A stretch of DNA of 58,004 nt, taken from positions 1 through 58,004 of the forward strand of contig NZ_JAHAMK010000006.1 of the NCBI RefSeq assembly GCF_018383585.1. The letters run 5' to 3'. A program made the position numbers and the translations under genes. Under the pieces are notes generated by a model that was given only the letters and a program-made list of their open reading frames with translations, made no database searches and was not told where the DNA came from. Shown in pieces: positions 53,735 to 58,004 of this stretch (its first letter is position 1; each line of letters begins with the position of its first letter). Origin of the DNA: Microvirga sp. 3-52 (GTDB lineage: Bacteria; Pseudomonadota; Alphaproteobacteria; Rhizobiales; Beijerinckiaceae).

Positions 53735-54643
53735 ATGGGGCTGGGGCTTGGCATCGACGCGGGGGGCACCGCCACGCGCTGGCGGCTGGCGGATGCAAGT
53801 GGCCGATGCATCGCCCAGGGCTCCGTCGCTCCCCTGACCGGCCATCTCTTCTCCGCCGCCGCCGAGGAGCGCGCCCGGCAGATTGTCCTCGACATGACCC
53901 AGGCGGTGATGAAGACGGGTCGCCCCTTGGGCATCATCGCCGGCATCACGGGACTGACCCGCGACACGCCGGCTGAAGCGACCATGCGCGCCCTGTTCGC
54001 CGAAACCTTCGAGCTCTCTCCCGACAAGGTCTTCGTCGCGGAAGACATGTGGATCGCCTACCTGGCTTATTTCGCCCTCGGCGAAGGCATCCTGGTCTAT
54101 AGCGGCACCGGCTCCATCGGCTATTACCTGTCCGAGGCCAAGGAGGTCATCCGGGTCGGCGGGCGCGGGAACCTGATCGACGATGGCGGCTCCGGCTTCT
54201 GGATCGCCCGTGAGGCCCTCAGGGCTGTCCTGCGCGCCGAAGAGGAAGGCCCCGGCACGGGCTGGACGACGACGCTCGGCACCTGTCTGGCCAAGGCGCT
54301 GGGCGGGACCGACTGGAACATCGTGCGGTCCTTCGTCTATGGCGGCGACCGCGGCAAGATCGGCTCGCTCGCCCGCGCCGTGGGCGAGGCGGCCCAGGCC
54401 GGCGATGCAACGGCCCTGGCCATCTTGAGGGACGCGGGCGAGGAACTGGCCCGCCTCGCGAATGCTCTCATCAAGCGTCTGGGCCCCCGGCCCGTGACCC
54501 TGGTGGGTGGGACGGCACGGCTTCACCCCGTCTTGTCTGACGCCTTCCGGAGGCGGCTGGCCGCTCCCGTCGAATTCATCGCGACCGATCTGGACGCGGC
54601 GCTGACGGCGGCACGCCTGGCCGCGACGCTCAACAAGGCGTGA
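53735..54643 (+). CDS. BadF/BadG-type ATPase, candidate MurNAc/GlcNAc kinase
   Basis: 302 residues with the same fold as the protein at 41537-42418 but only moderately similar. The phosphate-1 loop is GIDAGGTATRW, phosphate-2 VYSGTGSIGYYL, followed by IDDGGSGFWIAREAL, and the adenosine motif VTLVGGTARLHPVL. Kinases of this group include bacterial GlcNAc kinases and clostridial MurK, which phosphorylates MurNAc and GlcNAc. Its place 76 bases after murQ makes a MurNAc/GlcNAc kinase likely, allowing free MurNAc to enter through MurQ next to anhMurNAc via AnmK. Substrate is inferred from context. Confidence 0.85.
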   Translation: MGLGLGIDAGGTATRWRLADASGRCIAQGSVAPLTGHLFSAAAEERARQIVLDMTQAVMKTGRPLGIIAGITGLTRDTPAEATMRALFAETFELSPDKVFVAEDMWIAYLAYFALGEGILVYSGTGSIGYYLSEAKEVIRVGGRGNLIDDGGSGFWIAREALRAVLRAEEEGPGTGWTTTLGTCLAKALGGTDWNIVRSFVYGGDRGKIGSLARAVGEAAQAGDATALAILRDAGEELARLANALIKRLGPRPVTLVGGTARLHPVLSDAFRRRLAAPVEFIATDLDAALTAARLAATLNKA

Positions 54644-54654
54644 CGGGTCCTCCA

Positions 54655-54811
54655 GCGCATCGTGCGGCCCCGAAGGGCCACGCCAGTGAAAAGTGGACCC
54701 GGTTTTCGCTGACGCGGCCCTCTGGGTCCGCGCAGAACGATGCGCTATCCAAAGAGTGGAGCATCGGATTCAATCCCAAAATTGGATTCCACTTTTGGGT
54801 CCGATGCTCTA
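54655..54811 (+). repeat. Composite palindromic repeat B, copy 2 (longest)
   Basis: The outer pair GCGCATCG (54655-54662) and CGATGCGC (54738-54745) encloses a 75-base insert with GTGAAAAGTGGACCCGG. GGAGCATCGGA (54758-54768) then pairs with TCCGATGCTC (54800-54809) around a CCCAAAA/TTTTGGG inner stem. Same order as copy 3 at 57775-57880. Confidence 0.85.
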
Positions 54812-54878
54812 GCGCCAGGCCGGGGTTGTGAATCCCCTTCCCTGGCATCCGGCTCGCCAGGGATGACACCCTCCCGTC

Positions 54879-54955
54879 ATGGCCGGGCTCGTCCCGGCCA
54901 TCTCGATTAGGAAAAGCGCCCCTCTGATCGGGATCACCGGCACAAGGCCGGTGAT
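54879..54955 (+). repeat. Two-hairpin repeat A, copy 3
   Basis: ATGGCCGGG (54879-54887) pairs with CCCGGCCAT (54893-54901), loop CTCGT. ATCACCGGC (54933-54941) pairs with GCCGGTGAT (54947-54955), loop ACAAG. Spacer 31 bases, partly conserved with copy 2 (CGATT then GCGCC). Confidence 0.88.
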
Positions 54956-55087
54956 GACATGGAACGGCGAGACTCTCATCTCTTTGCAATCCAGACCCAC
55001 AAGCCTGCCAGACCGGAAGATCTTGCCTAATCGGCCCTGCTCGTCCAAGACTCCAGCGGCGAAACCAGATCCAAGACGAATTTTGCG

Positions 55088-55990
55088 ATGCATGCTCTCT
55101 TCGTGGGCCAGACCTATATCGACGTGACCTTCCTGGCGGACGAGCTTCCGACCGGAGACGAGAAAACCGTGGCGCGGGATTATGCGATCTCGTTCGGCGG
55201 CAATGCGGTCACGGCCGCCTTCGCCTGCGCGAAGCTGGGGCTGCCACCCGATCTCCTGACCTCGATCGCGGACGACTGGCTCGGCCGCATGTTCATCGAC
55301 ATGGCGGCGAAATACGGCATCTCGGTCCATCACCGGAAGGTCCACGAATCGTCCCTTTCCTTCATCATGCCGCGGGGCGGCAAGCGTGCCATCGTCCGCT
55401 GCCGCGACGATCACTATCTGCACCCCGTGCCGCCGCTGAACCTCCAGGGCTGCAGGGCCCTGCATCTCGACGGCCACCAAGCCGATGCGGCCATGCATTA
55501 TGCCAAGATCTGCCGCGAGTCCGGCATCCTCACCTCCCTCGACGGCGGCGGCCTGCGCTCCAACACGCACGAGCTCCTGGAATTCATCGACGTGGCCATC
55601 GTGGCCGAACGCCTCTGCGAGCAGATGGACCTGACCCCGGCCGGAATGCTGGGCTACCTCAAGAGCCGCGGCTGCAAGATCGGCGGCGTGACCTTGGGCG
55701 AGCGCGGCCTTGTCTGGTACGACGAGACCGGCCAGGAAGGCGTCCTGCCGGCCCTCAACGTGCCCGGCGAGGCGGTGGTGGACACCAACGGCGCCGGCGA
55801 CATCTTCCACGGCGCCTATGTCTATTCCGCCATGGCCCGTCCCGACCTGCCCTGGCGGGAGCATTTCATCTTCGCCCGCGCCGCCTCGGCCCATGCCATC
55901 CAGCACCTCGGCAACGAGGCGAGCCTGCCGACCATCGAGAACATTGCCCAGGTGCAGGAGCGCTACGCCGAGCGCAAGCTGGCGGCCTGA
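55088..55990 (+). CDS. PfkB family carbohydrate kinase
   Basis: 300 residues of the ribokinase/PfkB family. The glycine pair SFGGNAVTAAFACAKLG near the N-terminus and VVDTNGAGDIFHGAYV (catalytic Asp and anion hole) near the C-terminus are the two PfkB signatures. Substrates range from sugars to nucleosides; none can be assigned. It lies after the murQ-kinase genes on the same strand but is separated by 444 bases with two repeats, so it may not be part of the amino-sugar operon. It converges on the ABC-F gene with 16 bases between stop codons. Confidence 0.88.
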   Translation: MHALFVGQTYIDVTFLADELPTGDEKTVARDYAISFGGNAVTAAFACAKLGLPPDLLTSIADDWLGRMFIDMAAKYGISVHHRKVHESSLSFIMPRGGKRAIVRCRDDHYLHPVPPLNLQGCRALHLDGHQADAAMHYAKICRESGILTSLDGGGLRSNTHELLEFIDVAIVAERLCEQMDLTPAGMLGYLKSRGCKIGGVTLGERGLVWYDETGQEGVLPALNVPGEAVVDTNGAGDIFHGAYVYSAMARPDLPWREHFIFARAASAHAIQHLGNEASLPTIENIAQVQERYAERKLAA

Positions 55991-56006
55991 GCCGGGTCCT
56001 TCCCGG

Positions 56007-57599
56007 TCAGTCCCCCGGATCCGAGAGATCCAGCCTGCGCGAGATCCCGATGGCTTCCAGGAAGGTCTCGTCGTGGCTGACGATCAGCAGGGCCCCGTCA
56101 TAGGCCCTCAACCCGGCCTCGACCGCTTCGATGGAATCGATGTCGAGATGGTTCGTCGGCTCGTCGAGGATCAGCAGAGCGGGAGGTCTCGGCCCGCCCA
56201 GCACGCAGGCGAGCCCCGCCCGCAGCAACTGCCCGCCGCTCAAGGTCGAGACGATCTGCAGCGCCGCATCGGCCCGGAACATGAACCGGGCCAGGGCCGC
56301 CCGGCACGCGTTCTCGTCCGCCCCAGGGTTGATGCGGCGGAAGTTGTCGCGGATCGAGGCAGACGCGTCGAGCAGGCTCACCCGCTGGTCGAACAGCGCG
56401 AATTCGGTCATGACCCTCACGCGTCCGCTCCAGGGCTGCAGCTGCCCGGTGACGAGGGCGAGCAACGTCGTCTTGCCGGAACCGTTCGGCCCGGTGACGG
56501 CGACGCGCTCCGGCCCGGTGATGGCGAAGGACAAGTCGCGCAGGATCGGCCGCTCCGGTTCGTAGCCGACGCTTGCGGCATCGATGGCGAGAACCGTCCT
56601 GCCGGCCGGCAGATGCGTCGGCGGCAGCACCACGGAAAACGGCTGCAGGATCTCGATGCGCTCGCGCGCCACGGCGGCGGCCTCGCGGGCCTCGGCGCGG
56701 CGGCTTTCGGTCAGGCGGGCGTTCCTGCCGTCCGTTTCCTCACTTCGATTCTTCAGCCCGTTCATGAGGATGCGCGGCATGTCGCCTTTGGCGCGCTTTC
56801 TCTGGGCCGTCCCGTCCTTGCGCGCCTTTCTCTCGGCGGTCTCCTGTGCTTTCCGGTCGATCTCGGCAACGCGCTTCTCGGCATCCGCCAGATCGCGCCG
56901 GACTGCCCCGAGTTCCAGAGCCTTGCTTTCGCGGTACTGGCTCCAGTTGCCGCCATAGCGCGTGGCACCGAGCGAGGTCAGCTCGACGATGGCATCCATC
57001 ATGTCGAGCAGTGCCCGGTCGTGGCTGACGACGATCGCCCCTCCCCGCCAACCGGCAAGGAGGTCGATCACGGCCTGACGTCCATCTCGGTCGAGGTTGT
57101 TGGTCGGCTCGTCAAGAAGCAGGACGTCGGGCTCCGCGAGGACGAGCGCCGCGAGGCGAGCCCGCGTGTTCTGGCCGCCTGACAGGCTCGAGAGAGGCGT
57201 GTCCGGCCGCGCGTCGAGGCCGACACGCGCGAGGGCGGATGCCATGCGGGCCTCCAGGGTCCAATCCGCATGGGCTAGCTCCTCGGCCGTGGCTTCGCCG
57301 GCCTCGGCGCGGCGCAGGAGGGCCAGGGCGTCGTCGACACCGAACAGGGACGCGATGGTCTCGGCCGGATCGACCTGAACGATCTGGCGCAGGAGCCCCA
57401 GGCTGCCATGGACGGCGACCGTCCCGGAATGGGCGCGCAGTTCGCCGGAGATCAGCTTGAGGAGCGTGGTCTTGCCGACGCCGTTGCGGCCGACGAGCCC
57501 CGTCCGTTCCGAGCCGAAACTCAGGTCGAGATCGGAAAGGAGTGAACGGCCGTCAGGCGCGGACCATGAAACATGGGAGAGAGTGATCGAGACAGGCAT
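56007..57599 (-). CDS. ABC-F family ATPase
   Basis: 530 residues from ATG 57599 (MPVSITLSHVSWSAPDG), with GGGGAAA before it; an upstream TTG is less likely. Two ABC domains without membrane segments: Walker A GRNGVGKTTLLK with signature LSGGQNTRARLAALVL and LLLDEPTNNLD, then GPNGSGKTTLLAL with LSGGQLLRAGLACVL and LILDEPTNHLD. The linker (about 225-320) is highly charged (ADAEKRVAEIDRKAQETAER), as in ribosome-acting ABC-F proteins. These are translation factors or antibiotic-protection proteins; the exact subfamily is not assignable by eye. Its promoter lies in the repeat-bearing region to the right. Confidence 0.9.
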   Translation of the reverse strand: MPVSITLSHVSWSAPDGRSLLSDLDLSFGSERTGLVGRNGVGKTTLLKLISGELRAHSGTVAVHGSLGLLRQIVQVDPAETIASLFGVDDALALLRRAEAGEATAEELAHADWTLEARMASALARVGLDARPDTPLSSLSGGQNTRARLAALVLAEPDVLLLDEPTNNLDRDGRQAVIDLLAGWRGGAIVVSHDRALLDMMDAIVELTSLGATRYGGNWSQYRESKALELGAVRRDLADAEKRVAEIDRKAQETAERKARKDGTAQRKRAKGDMPRILMNGLKNRSEETDGRNARLTESRRAEAREAAAVARERIEILQPFSVVLPPTHLPAGRTVLAIDAASVGYEPERPILRDLSFAITGPERVAVTGPNGSGKTTLLALVTGQLQPWSGRVRVMTEFALFDQRVSLLDASASIRDNFRRINPGADENACRAALARFMFRADAALQIVSTLSGGQLLRAGLACVLGGPRPPALLILDEPTNHLDIDSIEAVEAGLRAYDGALLIVSHDETFLEAIGISRRLDLSDPGD

Positions 57600-57774
57600 G
57601 GATATGGATTTCCCCAGTGGCAAGGCAGAGCGGCATTGCTGTCGGGTTGAAATCCATTGCGGCGCACATCCTGTCGAAACTGACGCCTCTCGGGCATCCG
57701 GTGCCGAATATACGGAGGCCCGGGCTCCGCCGCAAGTTTGCGGCCGGCGCCGGGCCTCTCCATAGAAGGAAGGC

Positions 57775-57880
57775 GGCGCATCGTGCGGACGCGAAGGGCC
57801 GCGTCCGCACGATGCGCCGGTTGGACATGAGCATCAGATGAAACCCAAAAGTGGAATCCCCTTTTGGGTCCGATGCTCTA
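57775..57880 (+). repeat. Composite palindromic repeat B, copy 3
   Basis: A perfect 19-base-pair stem, 57775-57793 (GGCGCATCGTGCGGACGCG) with 57800-57818, loop AAGGGC. Then GAGCATC (57829-57835) pairs with GATGCTC (57872-57878), enclosing CCCAAAAG (57844-57851) and CTTTTGGG (57861-57868). The last bases form the stop codon of the next minus-strand gene. It lies where transcripts of prfC (leftward) end and could act as terminator. Confidence 0.9.
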
Positions 57881-58004
57881 AGCCGCCTTCTTCTGATAAT
57901 CCTTCACGTCCGAGAACTGGATCGCCTTGTAGCGGTCGACCTCGTACTGAAGGTTGAACATGTTCGGCGCCATGAACACGGGCGCATCGTCGAGGTCGCG
58001 CGCC
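57878..58004 (-). CDS. prfC: Probable peptide chain release factor 3, C-terminal fragment
   Basis: The final 41 residues of a minus-strand gene cut by the window edge: a segment PVFMAPNMFNLQYEVDRYKA followed by IQFSDVKDYQKKAA and TAG. The pattern (hydrophobic strand, AP-x-x-x-NL, Arg, then DVKDYQ) matches the C-terminus of RF3, the GTPase that recycles RF1/RF2 after termination; E. coli RF3 ends with a related LAP...NL...ERYPDV stretch. Only this short piece is available, so the identification is provisional. The stop codon is read from the end of repeat B copy 3, which may have replaced the original gene end. Confidence 0.6.
   Translation of the reverse strand, partial: ARDLDDAPVFMAPNMFNLQYEVDRYKAIQFSDVKDYQKKAA

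Larger units (their letters stand above)
54644..55087. other. Intergenic region occupied by two repeats
   Basis: This 444-base gap between the second kinase and the PfkB gene is almost filled by repeat B copy 2 (54655-54811) and repeat A copy 3 (54879-54955). The remaining 54956-55087 must hold the PfkB promoter; no open frame is convincing. Confidence 0.6.

Noticed and set aside
1..58004. tRNA, rRNA, CRISPR arrays, prophage or conjugation genes
   Set aside because: None recognised by eye on either strand; apart from the transposase fragment at 1-177 and the short palindromic repeats, I see no mobile-element machinery.

Overview
The window reads as a chromosomal segment of a GC-rich alphaproteobacterium of the order Hyphomicrobiales (Rhizobiales). 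Microvirga, Methylobacterium or a close relative would fit, but this is inferred from protein style, codon bias and the intergenic palindromic repeats; no rRNA or tRNA gene is present to test it. Genes are tightly packed, many with 1-4 base stop/start overlaps.

Layout. 1-177 is the 3' end of an IS630-type transposase. 213-2194 is a two-gene dehydrogenase operon and 2387-3204 holds two small unknown genes. 3306-8127 is the stress-linked prkA-yeaH-spoVR operon. 8709-12549 carries an alcohol dehydrogenase, an unusual two-domain protein (phosphoribosyltransferase-like plus kinase-like) and a YihY/BrkB membrane protein. A catalase, a HlyU-like protein, a DUF6152 protein with a membrane partner, a lytic transglycosylase and a degenerate CYTH protein follow to 17643. 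18059-20733 is an XylX/ketoglutarate-semialdehyde dehydrogenase pair for pentonate breakdown. 21126-24272 has a LOG protein and a chromate-resistance pair (rhodanese-ChrB and ChrA). 24312-30589 holds an SDR/DHDPS-family pair, a 57-residue basic protein, PEP carboxylase and an Hsp70-like ATPase. 30774-33113 is tex. 33165-36614 is a TPP riboswitch followed by thiBPQ.

The most coherent block is 36885-55990. It starts with a sugar ABC transporter and a divergent GlcNAc catabolic operon (BadF-type kinase, GntR regulator, SIS-domain deaminase, NagA, Gfo/Idh). It continues with a peptide-type ABC importer that has a GNAT gene where its ATPase genes would be expected. It then has anmK, a class C beta-lactamase-fold hydrolase without a visible signal peptide, murQ, a second BadF-type kinase and a PfkB kinase. 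Read together this is a complete cytosolic route from anhydro-MurNAc (and probably intact muropeptides) and GlcNAc to fructose-6-phosphate: import, possible amidase step, AnmK, MurQ, NagA, deaminase. The individual enzymes are known. The combination with an ATPase-less peptide importer and an apparently cytosolic AmiE-type amidase is the best candidate here for an undescribed system.

Two families of composite palindromic repeats (three copies each) lie between genes at 20.8, 36.7, 46.5, 54.7-54.95 and 57.8 kb. One copy supplies the stop codon of the truncated final gene, probably prfC. An ABC-F ATPase (56007-57599) lies just before that gene.
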